In this document: positions 40,668 through 50,300 of the stretch, in pieces
How positions within the stretch are numbered: the first letter of the stretch is position 1
Layout: the number at the start of each line of letters is the position of its first letter
DNA from: Drosophila pseudoobscura
Taxonomy: Eukaryota > Arthropoda > Insecta > Diptera > Drosophilidae
Assembly: GCF_009870125.1 (NCBI RefSeq)
Contig: NC_046680.1
Location: 3,038,001 to 3,102,000, forward strand
Reading direction: 5' to 3'
Length of the DNA stretch: 64,000 nt
Program-made: the position numbers and the translations under genes
The notes under the pieces: generated by a model
What the model was told of the DNA's origin: nothing
The model's database searches: none
Seen by the model: only the letters and a program-made list of their open reading frames with translations

Positions 40668-43573
40668 AGGGAACCCTGCGGCTGGAGAGAGGACGAATTC
40701 GCGCGCAAGTAACCATGGAAGGAGAGGACCTACTCGCTACTCTGGACACAGGCGCCACACGGAGCTTCGTTAGCGAACGCAAAGCCCTGGAGCTGGACAA
40801 CGGACAGAGTATAGCGATGGTACGAACGACGATCAGATTGGCGGATGGGTCCCTCCGGGAATTGACTCAGGCGCTGATGGCAGACATACGACTAGGAGAT
40901 CAACAAGTAAAGATGCCGGTGCTAGTAATGAAAGACGTGCTGGATGACGTCCTCCTCGGGATGGATTTCCTATGCGGAATAGACGCGACCCTGCAGTGTG
41001 GAGGAGTCCCCTTGCGCCTGAAATTTAAACACAGCCATGATACCAGGACTCAAGACATAGGATCCACATCCCGCCTGGATCAACCTACGAATCTCAGCCG
41101 AGACCGGCTCGCCCAGCATCAAGAACCGACGAGGAACGACGTGCCGAACGAGGAGCGCGTGGCCGATCCCCTGGGATCCATGATGGTGAGGTGGGAAAAA
41201 CTTGCGAGGGACGACGTACCAAACGAGACGTGCGTGGCCGTTCCTTCAAGGAATTCTAGGAATTCGGACGAGGTCTCGACCCCGGCAGGATACCAACCCG
41301 GGTGGACATCGGCGCTCCCCGGCCTCGACCACCGAGCCATGCTGAAAAACCCCTTCCGGGTACACGAGGTACAGCAGCGATCCAAGAAACGAGTGCGATT
41401 CGAACCCGGCATCGTCGACAACGGGCCCCGCCGTAGGCGCACCAGGGAACGGACACAAGGAGCAACAGTGGCCACCGTGAGTATATCCCAATTGCCCGAC
41501 GTTTTGACCCCTGGATTCGAGCCCGAAGACGACGAGCCCCTGGAACCCTGGATCACCGAATGGTTGCAACAGGAACTGAAACAATTCGACGGCCTCAGCG
41601 GAGTGTCCCCCATTGCAGAACACACCATCGTGATGCGCGACAACAAGCCTATAAAACAACGTTATTATCCAAAAAACCCCGCTATGCAAGCCGTCATTAA
41701 TAAACAGGTCGACGAACTGCTTAAGGAAGGGCAGATTGAACCTTCGAAGAGTCCACATAGCGCCCCAATTGTCCTCGTGGGCAAGAAAACAGGTGACATC
41801 AGGATGTGCATAGACTTCCGACAGTTGAACGCGCGATCGATCCCCGACGCGTATCCCCTCCCCAGGATTCAACACATATTGGAACAGCTGAGAGATGCCA
41901 GGTACATATCGACCCTGGACCTGAAGAGCGGCTACTGGCAAATTCCGCTTGCCCCAACCAGCCGCGAGTGCACGGCGTTCACCGTGATGCCTTTTGGCCT
42001 TCACTCCGCCGGCGCGACCTTCCAGCGAGCACTGGATAGCGTGATTGGCCCTGACATGGAACCACACGCATTCGCCTATCTTGATGACATTATCGTCACC
42101 GGGCACACCGTGGAGGCCCACATGCGGCATCTTGGGACAGTTCTACAGCGGCTGCGCAAGGCTAATCTTCGACTCAACAAGGACAAATGCAGCTTCTTCA
42201 AACGCAGACTGAAATATTTAGGTCACGTCATCAGCGGGAACGGCATACACACGGATCCTGACAAGATCGCCGCAGTGCGCAACCTGAAACCCCCGGCAGG
42301 TGTCAAGGAACTTCGCCGATGCATCGGTATGGCCTCCTGGTACCGGCGGTTTGTACCCAACTTTTCCGAAATAGTAGAACCCATGACGGCGTTGTTAAGG
42401 AAAGATCGGCAATGGAAATGGTCGGAAGAACAGGAAAAAGCCTTCGAGGAGTTGAAGATCAGGTTAACTGAAGCGCCGGTCCTCGCCTGCCCTGATTTTT
42501 CTGAAAAATTCTCATTGCAAACCGACGCTAGCGAACAAGGATTAGGAGCCGTCCTTACACAAAAGATAAGGGACGAGGAACGAGTAATAGACTACGCGAG
42601 TCGACGCTTGTCCAAAGCCGAGGAGAACTACTCCGTTACTGAGAAGGAATGCTTGGCAATAGTGTGGTCAATCCGCAAGCTGCGCTGTTACTTGGAAGGA
42701 TACCGATTTGACGTGATCACGGACCATATCGCCCTCAAATGGATCAACTCGATCGACAACCCCACTGGACGGATAGCACGTTGGGCTTTAGAGCTGCAGC
42801 AGTATCAATTCGATATTCACTATCGCCGAGGGAAGCAGAACGTGGTAGCAGATGCACTTTCCCGCCAGCCATTGGAGTTACTACATCAAGCTCTGGAGGA
42901 GGAGTCACAGTGCAAGTGGATCAGGAAAATGTTGGCGAGAATCAGGCAGCAGCCGGGCAAATATGAAGACTACCGAAGCGAGAGTGGACAACTGTATCGG
43001 CGCCTGCACACCGTGCCCGAAGAGGAAGACTCCACCCCATGGAAACTCTGCGTCGCTGCAGAACATAGACGACGCGTACTAAAAGAATGCCATGACCACC
43101 CGACGGCCGAACATCTAGGAATCCGAAAAACAAGCACACGAGTCGGCCAAAAGTACTACTGGCCAGGCCTGTTCCGAGAAGTCGCCAGATACGTTCGCCA
43201 ATGCGTAGTGTGCCAAAAATACAAGGTGAGCCAGTTCAAACCGGCGGGGAAAATGTTCACCAGACAAGTTGACGAACCCTTCAGCGTGTTATGCGCCGAC
43301 TTTGTTGGGCCGTTGCCCCGCTCCAAACATGGAAACACCGTCCTCCTGGTTTTCTTCGACGCATTTAGTAAGTGGGTCGAACTGGTGCCTCTACGCAAGG
43401 CCACTACACCACACCTGGAAAGATCATTCCGAGAAAGAATCCTAAGCCGCTTTGGTACCCCTCGTACCTTCGTTTGCGACAATGGGGCACAGTTTACCAG
43501 CCGATCGTTCAAAGGATTCTGCAAAAGACTAGGGATGGAACTTCAGCATACTGCCCCGTACACTCCCCATTAA
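40577..43573 (+). CDS. Element B Pol: protease, RT, RNase H, integrase (stopped early)
   Basis: 998 codons open. Protease at about residue 55 (LLATLDTGATRSFV) and 115 (LLGMDFL). A linker at about 165-330 contains two diverged copies of the NDVPNE module. RT follows: CIDFRQLNARSIPDAYPLP, LDLKSGYWQIPL, VMPFGLHSAGATFQ and the active site AYLDDIIVTG (about 42075). RNase H shows LQTDASEQGLGAVL and FDVITDHIALKW. Integrase shows the HHCC zinc region (HPTAEHLGIRKTSTR, CVVCQKYK) and the Asp blocks LCADFVGPLPR and VCDNGAQFTS. TAA at 43571-43573 replaces a codon just before the third acidic residue region, truncating the integrase. Likely expressed by -1 frameshifting from gag. Confidence 0.9.
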   Translation: MLSQEFVGKRTGASLGRGPGEDRHSHPEAVKGTLRLERGRIRAQVTMEGEDLLATLDTGATRSFVSERKALELDNGQSIAMVRTTIRLADGSLRELTQALMADIRLGDQQVKMPVLVMKDVLDDVLLGMDFLCGIDATLQCGGVPLRLKFKHSHDTRTQDIGSTSRLDQPTNLSRDRLAQHQEPTRNDVPNEERVADPLGSMMVRWEKLARDDVPNETCVAVPSRNSRNSDEVSTPAGYQPGWTSALPGLDHRAMLKNPFRVHEVQQRSKKRVRFEPGIVDNGPRRRRTRERTQGATVATVSISQLPDVLTPGFEPEDDEPLEPWITEWLQQELKQFDGLSGVSPIAEHTIVMRDNKPIKQRYYPKNPAMQAVINKQVDELLKEGQIEPSKSPHSAPIVLVGKKTGDIRMCIDFRQLNARSIPDAYPLPRIQHILEQLRDARYISTLDLKSGYWQIPLAPTSRECTAFTVMPFGLHSAGATFQRALDSVIGPDMEPHAFAYLDDIIVTGHTVEAHMRHLGTVLQRLRKANLRLNKDKCSFFKRRLKYLGHVISGNGIHTDPDKIAAVRNLKPPAGVKELRRCIGMASWYRRFVPNFSEIVEPMTALLRKDRQWKWSEEQEKAFEELKIRLTEAPVLACPDFSEKFSLQTDASEQGLGAVLTQKIRDEERVIDYASRRLSKAEENYSVTEKECLAIVWSIRKLRCYLEGYRFDVITDHIALKWINSIDNPTGRIARWALELQQYQFDIHYRRGKQNVVADALSRQPLELLHQALEEESQCKWIRKMLARIRQQPGKYEDYRSESGQLYRRLHTVPEEEDSTPWKLCVAAEHRRRVLKECHDHPTAEHLGIRKTSTRVGQKYYWPGLFREVARYVRQCVVCQKYKVSQFKPAGKMFTRQVDEPFSVLCADFVGPLPRSKHGNTVLLVFFDAFSKWVELVPLRKATTPHLERSFRERILSRFGTPRTFVCDNGAQFTSRSFKGFCKRLGMELQHTAPYTPH
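40598..40604 (+). promoter_or_regulatory. Candidate -1 frameshift site in the B gag/pol overlap
   Basis: GGAAAAC is in the right phase (G GAA AAC in the gag frame) inside the 91-bp overlap. It is not a canonical X XXY YYZ heptamer, so the call is weak. Confidence 0.3.
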
Positions 43574-44206
43574 AATCCAACAGAACGCGCCAACAGAACA
43601 ATTAAAACGATGGTGGCGCAATACATCGACGGAAAACAGAACACTTGAGACGAGCTCTTGCCAAAAATCACGCTCGCGATCAACTCAAGCGTGTCCGATT
43701 CGACGCGATTCAGCCCCGCGTTTTTGATCCAAGGTCGCGAGCCAAGACTGCCAGGCGCCTTGTATGACGAGGTTACGCCAGGAACGGGAACTAGCATCGC
43801 CGACCCGGAGACCAGAGCACGACAGATGAGAGAGGTGTTCGAAATCGTAAAAACAAACTGCGACAAAGCATCAGAGGAGCAAACACGACATTACAACCTC
43901 CGCCGTAGGGAATGGAAACCGGCTATTGGATCCCAAGTGATGTTACGTCGCCACACTCTGTCCAAAGCAGCCGAAGGCTTCGCCTCCAAGTTGGCCACGA
44001 AATTCGAGGGACCATACCGGGTGACCAAGTTTCTCTCTCCGAATCTCGTCCGATTACAGGTTCTAAACGGACGTAAGCAGCGATCAGCCAGTTTGAACGA
44101 CCTGAAGGCGTTCTACCCGACTATCGACGAAGATGACGAAAAGACCGACCAGATCAGGACGGACAGTGAAGACGACCCTGACCGAACCAATATACAACAA
44201 TCTTGA
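43574..44206 (+). pseudogene. Element B Pol, integrase C-terminus beyond the stops
   Basis: Same frame as the upstream pol. After the stop at 43571 comes NPTERANRTIKTMVAQY (catalytic Glu region), a second stop TGA at 43646-43648 in place of a Trp codon, then SDSTRFSPAFLIQGREPRLPG and the integrase C-terminal GPY/F module (KFEGPYRVTKF), ending at 44206. Two nonsense changes in an otherwise clean frame. Confidence 0.85.
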
Positions 44207-44285
44207 TTACAACGCAGATCTACTCAAACCGCCACGACGATGCTGACACCCCGGATACACAGAGACGAAACCAATCAGGAACCGG

Positions 44286-44660
44286 GATATCTTGCGAGGA
44301 ACGACGCACCGAACGAGGCGTGCGTGGCTGCTCCTCCTGGACACATCCGCTTCAGGAACCCGGATATCTTGCGAGGAACGACGCACCGAACGAGGCGTGC
44401 GTGGCTGCTCCTCCTGGACACATCCGCTTCAGGAACCCGGATATCTTGCGAGGAACGACGCACCGAACGAGGCGTGCGTGGCTGCTTCTCCTGGACACAT
44501 CCGCTTCAGGAACCCGGATATCCTGCGAGGAACGACGCACCGAACGAGGCGTGCGTGGCCGCTTCTCCTGGACACATCCGCTTCCGGGACCCGGATATCC
44601 TTCGAAGAACGACGCACCGAACGAAGCGGGCGTGGCTGTTCCTTCAAGGGCAAACCGCAA
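44286..44660. repeat. 77-bp tandem repeats between pol and the third ORF of B
   Basis: Nearly five copies of a 77-bp unit (starts GATATCTTGCGAGGAACGAC at 44286, 44363, 44440, and so on, the last diverged). Since 77 is not a multiple of three, each unit shifts frame and all three frames stay open with the same rotated peptides (ARNDAPNEACVA; TTHRTRRAW; CEERRTERGV). A related module occurs twice in the Pol linker at 41131 and 41206. Confidence 0.9.
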
Positions 44661-44759
44661 CCGTGATTGTACCGATGGGACCAACCAAGGCCGACATTTT
44701 GGAGATTCTCATTAAGTCTATAACCGCTCCGCCGCACTCATAGAGTATCAAAGTATTTC

Positions 44760-45932
44760 TTGCCTGTAGTCAACAAGTCCATTCCTTTTCACAGCTCATC
44801 GAATGCGAGAGACCCCCGCCGACGGAGAACTACGACAAAAGCCAGGCCGGAGCCCCCAGTCGACTGGGAGATCATCGAGGAACTGATTCTTCGCCCCACT
44901 CCGCGAGAATGCCAAGTCCACCCAGAGGTCCTCAGCTGGGAAAATTTATGCGGCGACGTCGTAAGCTGGCCCCGCATCGACCAGATCATCGAGGGGATCG
45001 ATTCAGACCCCGATCACGTCAATATTACAGGAGACGCGGCCACCAACGCCAGGGACCCAAGCCCTGGCAACGTCGCCGAAGAGCACGCGCAGGGCCCTGG
45101 ACACGCCACCGTAGGAGAAGCAGCCGACTTCACCGCTCCGGGTCCGAACCCCGACGAGGGGGCAGAGGCCATCACTATCCCTGACGGGCTGCCAGGTGCC
45201 ACCGCAGGCGGATACCGCCAGCAATTCGAGCCGACGGAGTTCGAAAAAGAGATGCTCCGCTGGGAAGAGCCACCGCTTCCGGCACTCTTCGGGGCCCTTG
45301 ATACGCTCAACCTTCTCGAACGGATAGACGGGTTGGACATCGCCCCCGAAGATGCAGGACTACCGGCCGTCAGCAACTTTGACGCCATCCTACGTCCCGA
45401 AGACATCGCCCCCGAAGATGCAGGACTACCGGCCGTCAGCAACTTTGACGCCATCCTGCGTCCCGAAGACATCGCCCCCGAAGATGCAGGACTACCGGCC
45501 GTCAGCAACTTTGACGCCATCCTGCGTCCCGAAGACATCGCCCCCGAAGATGCAGGACTACCGGCTGTCAGCCACTTTGACGCCATCCTGCGTCCCGAAG
45601 ACATCGCCACCGAAGACGCAGAGCTACCGGCCGTCTGCGATCTGGACGCCATCCTACATCCCGAAGGCGGCCGTCCGGAGATACCAGAAACGTCGACCCC
45701 CAACCCAGCCGTTCGTTGGGTGACTGGGGAGGCGGATTGGAGATTACGTACGCCCGACGGACGGCTGCCAGACACCCTGAAAGCCCGGCTCCTGGCACAA
45801 CTCGTCAACCCGCGGCGTAAAGATGTCCGATTCTTGGCAGAGGCGGACAACACCTTATTCCAGGTCCACATCAGCAAGACGAGCAAAGTGACTATTCGCT
45901 CACGGGCCCCCCGAAGTAAGGAGAGGTTGTGA
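44760..45932 (+). CDS. Element B third ORF, acidic repeat protein of unknown function
   Basis: 390 codons, open to four bases past the 3' LTR start. N-terminal third is mixed (VDWEIIEELILRPTPREC, WENLCGDVVSWPRIDQII). The middle is acidic and Pro/Ala/Gly-rich. Residues about 190-305 are five 22-residue repeats (DIAPEDAGLPAVSNFDAILR plus PE). The last 80 residues form a compact segment (LPDTLKARLLAQLVN, KDVRFLAEADNTLFQVHIS, KVTIRSRAPRSKERL). No signal peptide, no membrane segment and no furin-like site, so it is not a typical env. Element A has a counterpart with a similar C-terminal pattern. Confidence 0.75.
   Translation: MPVVNKSIPFHSSSNARDPRRRRTTTKARPEPPVDWEIIEELILRPTPRECQVHPEVLSWENLCGDVVSWPRIDQIIEGIDSDPDHVNITGDAATNARDPSPGNVAEEHAQGPGHATVGEAADFTAPGPNPDEGAEAITIPDGLPGATAGGYRQQFEPTEFEKEMLRWEEPPLPALFGALDTLNLLERIDGLDIAPEDAGLPAVSNFDAILRPEDIAPEDAGLPAVSNFDAILRPEDIAPEDAGLPAVSNFDAILRPEDIAPEDAGLPAVSHFDAILRPEDIATEDAELPAVCDLDAILHPEGGRPEIPETSTPNPAVRWVTGEADWRLRTPDGRLPDTLKARLLAQLVNPRRKDVRFLAEADNTLFQVHISKTSKVTIRSRAPRSKERL
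45336..45665 (+). repeat. 66-bp coding repeats, five copies
   Basis: Units start GACATCGCCCCCGAAGATGC at 45336, 45402, 45468 and 45534, and a diverged copy at 45600 (GCCACCGAAGACGCAGAG). The first three are almost identical, so the expansion is recent. Confidence 0.95.
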
Positions 45933-46961
45933 GGACCCATACTGGGAACCTCACATAGTAACAAGAGTTAATAATAATAATAATAAGACAACCTGAAAAT
46001 ATAGTAAGTCGCAATGGAGCGAGATTTGTATTAGTCACAATCATATGCTATAGTAGTAAATAAGCTAGTTAAGTTTTGCATAGCCGAAATCCCGCCAAAC
46101 GGCCAGCTCACACGGAACAACCGCAAAGTAGACAGCGAGGAGAGAGAGCCATGCTCAGCCGGCAGCAGAGCGGATCTCTTTCGGAAAAGTCCCGTTGGCC
46201 CGAAAACGAGCGCGAGGCGTGGGGGGAACGTCGAGCGACCGTGGCGAGAGAAGGAGTCGATTTTTGGAAGCGAGCGAAGACGGAACGTCGCGGATAGTGA
46301 AGAGATAAAGAAAAGTGTTGAACGGCCGCGCGCCAGAGAGGAAAGAAAAGCATGGAGGAGCTGCGGGAACACAGGCGCCGGATCCGCGGGTGAGCTGGCC
46401 GATGGCCAAGGTAGTAGTAGGAGTAGAAGGGAGTGAAAGGGGAATCAATCCAATAAAACTTCGATCATATAATTAAGAACTCTTTGGCTTCCATTTGTTT
46501 TCTCTGGTCGGACCACCGACTGCGGTCATCCCTCTACCCCCTCCCCGTCCGTTTTCCTGACTGTTCTCGGTCACTACGCTCCCGCTCTGACTCTGGCAAC
46601 AGGGTTTTACCCTGCTGGAGTGAGATGTGGTACGCGTTTCGACAGAGGCGCCCCCCCTTATCCTTTTCCTTCACCTCCCCGGACCCGCGGCCCACCTCGA
46701 CCTTGGCAACAGGGGTTTTACCCTGCTGAAGTCGGGGAGTGCAGCGTCTCGGGTGAGTTTCGCGCCGCCCGGCCCAACGCCCGCTTTCCCCCCCCCCCTT
46801 AATTTCTCCCGAAGGCCCCGTCGTTGACGGCGGCTCGGCGATCCCTGCGCCAACGACCCGCCTCCCCCCCCCCAGTCTCAACGTCTCAGCAACTTACAAA
46901 TAAACTGTAGGTGACCCTGGGCAGACTGAGACTGACCCCAGCCTAGGATCACTACTTTACA
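45928..46961 (+). repeat. Element B 3' LTR
   Basis: 1034 bp. Differs from the 5' LTR by single bases (for example AAAGTAGAC for AAAGAAGAC and GTGGGGGGAACG for GTGGGGAGAACG) and shorter poly-C runs. A purine-rich AAGTAAGGAGAGG precedes it as the likely PPT. Confidence 0.9.
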
Positions 46962-47512
46962 TGTTCCTGTAGTTTGGCTTGGTTTGCACAGCTGATCCTC
47001 TTTTTTGTTGGTATTACTTCCTTGTGCGTCGCTGTTTGTTCTCCTTGGGTCTCGCGTTGTCCTGCCGTGGTTTCCATTGTTATGTTCGTTTCTGCTTTCC
47101 TGGGCGCTGACACCTTTGTCCCCGATACTTTCATTCGTGAGCTGGGCGGGAGGGCGTCCGGTAGTAGTTTTGTGGCTCGGTTCTTGTGGCTGGCCCGTGC
47201 CATCCTCTCTTTGAATTTTCGGGCCGATATGTTGAATTTCTCTTCTTTATTTTCCATTTGTCTGAAAAGGTAGAGAGAGGGCATCGTTATTGTATTTGCT
47301 TCCTCTATTTTTGCAGGTTTTAGTTGTGAGACGTGTGCCCTTAGTCTTTTGTTCGTCGTCGTATCTTGTAAGGTTATGATCACTGGGGATGTTTGTTCGA
47401 GTACCTTACACGGGCCGGTGTATTTCGGTTCTAGTTTCGCTGTTGTCTTGTCGATCTTTTTCGATAGTGGGTGCGTTCGTACCCATACTAAGTCCCCTTT
47501 TTTGGTTTCCAT
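46962..47512 (-). pseudogene. Element A Pol C-terminus / third ORF, proximal part (cut by B)
   Basis: From 47512: KKGDLVWVRTHPLSKKIDK and KLEPKYTGPCKVLEQTSP are the integrase C-terminal GPY/F-like module, then VSQLKPAKIEE. It runs on without a stop into a Lys/Thr/Arg-rich region (KRISCANQAKLQE) up to the B insertion, and resumes at 37053. So in element A the integrase frame and the extra C-terminal region appear to be one ORF, unlike B. Confidence 0.65.
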
Positions 47513-48627
47513 GCTCGCTTTCGCAAATCGTAATGTCTTGCTTGTTTTGCTGCTGCTTCTTCCATGTTTTGCCTGGCCATTGTTTCTGTTTGTTTCCGTT
47601 TGTCGGTGCTTTCTTGGTTTGTTTGATTGTTGAACCCTGACCCTAGTGTTACCTCGTCAAATAGGTTGCCCGGTAGTCTAAGTTCTCTCCCGAATATCAG
47701 GTATGCCGGGCTAAACCCTGTTGATTCAGACTTGCTGCTATTTATCGCTAGGGTTAGTTCGGGTAGTTGTTCGTCCCATTTGTTGTGTTTCCCTCCCGCG
47801 AATTGTGCGATCATTGTCTTTAGTGTTCGGTTCGCTCGTTCGGTTGGGTTTTCTTGTGGTGTGTATGGAGCCGTGAATTGTTGGGTGATGCCCCACGTTT
47901 TCATTACCTGTTTCGTCTTTCTGCTTGTAAATTGTACGCCGTTGTCTGAGATCACTCGCTTTGGTGCACCTCCCCTCGCCAGTATTTTTTCTCTGAACGC
48001 CTTTAGGAATGCGTCCGCCGTTGCGCTTCTTGCCGGTGTGACCTCCACCCATTTCGAAAATTTATCGATAAATACGATTAGTGCGGTGTTGCCGCGCGGC
48101 GATCTTGGCAGTGGTCCCACGAAATCGACGCATATTGTTTCCCATGGTGCGTTTGCGATTTTGGTGAGCATTTTGCCAGCCGCTGCCTGTTGCGATACCT
48201 TAAATTTTTGGCAGCTTTCGCATGTTCGGACGAATCGTGTTACGTCTCTGCTTAGCCCTGGCCAAAAATATCGCAGCCTTATTCGGATTTTCGTGCGTCT
48301 GATCCCGAGATGTCCGGCGGTTGGGTTTGTGTGGTTTTTGGTTAGTACCCTCTGTCGCTCTTGTTTTGGAACGCACAGTTTCCAGGGTTGGTCGTCTTCA
48401 TCGTCTTGGCTTGGTATGTGTCGGTATAATCGGCCGTGTTTTATGGCATAATCCGTAGCTTCTTCTGGTGTCATCTCTACTTGGTTCCATTTGTTTTGAT
48501 ACCAAGCGCATTCTACGATTTCTGCTATTCGGGTTTCTTCGCGTGGTAAGCGGGAGAGTCCGTCCGCCACTGCGTTCAGCTTGCCTTTCCGATATCGTAT
48601 TTCGAATGAGAACGGTTGCAGTCCCAA
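47488..48627 (-). pseudogene. Element A integrase (with end of RNase H)
   Basis: 379 open codons. It starts in the RNase H/tether region (FEIRYRKGKLNAVADGLSR), then the HHCC zinc region (NPTAGHLGIRRTKIRIR, CESCQKFK), the catalytic Asp blocks ICVDFVGPLPRS and VISDNGVQFTSR, the Glu region NPTERANRTLK, and ELTLAINSSKSESTGFSPAYL. A TGA near 48630 separates it from the RT frame. All three catalytic acids are visible. Confidence 0.85.
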
Positions 48628-48633
48628 TGCCCA

Positions 48634-49497
48634 TCATGCTACTCGTCCGGATGGGCTTTCGATGGAATTTAACCATTTGAGGGCTAGGTGATCCGTAACT
48701 ACGATAAATTGGTAGCCTTCTAGGTACATCCTCATCTTGTGTATCCCCCAGTAGATGGCTAGGCATTCTTTTTCTGTTGCGGAGTATTTCGTTTCCTCGC
48801 TTTTGAGCTTGCGGCTTGCGTAGGAAATTACATGTTCTCCGTCTGCATCTTCCTGGGTCAACACTGCTCCTAGGCCGCAGTCGCTTGCGTCTGTTTGCAG
48901 TATGAATGTTTTCCTGAAGTCCGGGCATGCTAATGTTGGCGCTTCCGTTAGACACAGCTTTAGGTCTTGGAAGCTGTTCTCCTGTGCTTCGCCCCACTCA
49001 AATTTTTGCCCCTTTTTGAGAAGGTCTTGTAGCGCTTTTGCCCGTTCGGTGTACGCTGGTACGAATCTGCGGTACCAAGACGCCAGGCCCAAAAAACTAC
49101 GCAGTTGTTTCAGTGTAGTTGGAGCGGTGAGTTCTTTAATGGCCGCTACTTTATCTGGGTCTGTGTGAATTCCTTCCTCGCTTACCATGTGTCCTAGGTA
49201 TTTCAGTTTCTTTTGAAAGAAATTACATTTTGCTGCGTTAATGCGTAGGTTTGCTGTCCGTAGCCTTTCGAATACCGTTTTTAGTTTTTGCATGTGTTCC
49301 ACTTTCGTCCGCCCAATTACGATTATGTCGTCTAGGTATGCGAAAGCGAATGGTTCCATGTCCGGTCCGATTACCGAGTCTAGGGCTCTTTGGAACGTAG
49401 CCGGTGCTGTTGTGAGTCCGAATGGCATGACCTTCCATTGGTACAATCCTCGCCCTGGAGCTGTAAAGGCTGTGTAGGGTCGGCTCTGTTTTTCCAT
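48634..49497 (-). pseudogene. Element A RT C-terminal half and RNase H
   Basis: GLYQWKVMPFGLTTAPATFQ, the active site FAYLDDIIVIG (about 49340), KLKYLGHMVSEEGIHTDPDK, LGLASWYRRFVPAY, then RNase H (ILQTDASDCGLGAVLTQED, YSATEKECLAIYWGI, FIVVTDHLALKWL). It is out of frame with the RT N-terminus: sequence around 49500-49510 lacks the block equivalent to LDLKSGYWQI in element B, so a deletion plus frameshift disables it. Confidence 0.85.
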
Positions 49498-49499
49498 TG

Positions 49500-50300
49500 G
49501 GATGATTTAGATTTAGAATAAAGTCCATCCGTGGTAGTGGGTATGCGTCCTTCTCTGTTTTTTCGTTTAACAGTCGGTAATCCACGCAGACCCTCCAATC
49601 TCCGGTTTTCTTTTTTATGAGAACAATCGGCGAGCTGTATGGGCTGTGTGATGTTTCTATTAGATCTTGCTTTATGAGCTCGTTGATCTCTTTGTTGATG
49701 ATTTCCATTTGTGCTGGGTTTCTTGGGTAATACCTCTGTTTGACTGGTCTGTCATCTTTCAGGAATATCCGATGTTTCGTAACATTGCTCACCCCTTCCA
49801 GCGTGTTGGATTTTTGTACCTCTGTTTTAATCCATTTTTCGATTTCTTCGTCCGTCGGTTCTGTTACTGAGTTTCTTGCGTTTTCCTCCTTTCTGTTTGG
49901 GTTTGGTTCCCCGTTGAAGTTTACCGTGGCTTCTCCACACGTTATTGATGTGCCTGCATCCTTTAAAAATTCCATTCCTAGTATGGGCGTATCTGGGACC
50001 CCTGTCATGATTAGGAATGATTGGTTGGTCTCTTTTCCCCCTAGTTCTACCGTTAGTTGGATTCTCAGTGTTGTTCTCCGAGTGCTTCCATCCGCTAGCC
50101 GGATTAATCTGTTTTCCACTCCTTCGATACCTTCCTCTTTTAGTTTTTCGGCCGTCTTTTCGTTTATCATGCATCTTGTTGCCCCTGTATCGATGATTAC
50201 ATCCATCAGTTGTGATCCGATCCTGGCCCGTCCTAAAAGCTGGTTCTTGTTAAATATTAGTTGTGTGTTGTCCCGCTCCGCTGGTTTTGGGCCACAGGAG
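49500..50300 (-). pseudogene. Element A protease and RT N-terminus
   Basis: Protease: GSQLMDVIIDTGATRCMI (Asp-Thr-Gly at about 50200), GVPDTPILGMEFL. RT start: HRIFLKDDRPVKQRYYPRNP, ELIKQDLIETSHSPYSSPIV, KTGDWRVCVDYRLLNEKT, DAYPLPRMDFIL, after which the frame is lost. Confidence 0.85.

Larger units (their letters stand above)
37054..46961 (+). mobile_element. Element B: Ty3/Gypsy retrotransposon, youngest insertion in the nest
   Basis: 9.9 kb with 1037-bp and 1034-bp LTRs that differ by only a few substitutions and by poly-C lengths, so the insertion is recent. It has a Lys-type PBS, a 1.2-kb leader, gag, pol in the -1 frame, a 77-bp repeat block and a third ORF with 22-residue repeats. Two in-frame stops lie in the integrase. 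Gag and Pol are recognisably related to element A (same N-terminal design, same double zinc region, same primer), so A and B belong to one lineage. Confidence 0.9.

Noticed and set aside
41246..42130. 294-codon minus frame in the B pol region
   Set aside because: Antisense shadow of the protease-RT coding region, with no recognisable domain.
44203..44743. Three overlapping plus-strand frames with RNDAPNEACVA / TTHRTRRAW peptides
   Set aside because: All three frames are open because the 77-bp unit rotates frame. I keep it as a DNA repeat and not as three proteins.
45014..45964. 316-codon minus frame opposite the B third ORF
   Set aside because: Antisense of the 66-bp repeats (SSGRRMASK repeats); a shadow of the repeated sense ORF.
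47627..48451. 274-codon plus frame opposite the A integrase
   Set aside because: Antisense shadow of the integrase; the sense strand has clear catalytic motifs.
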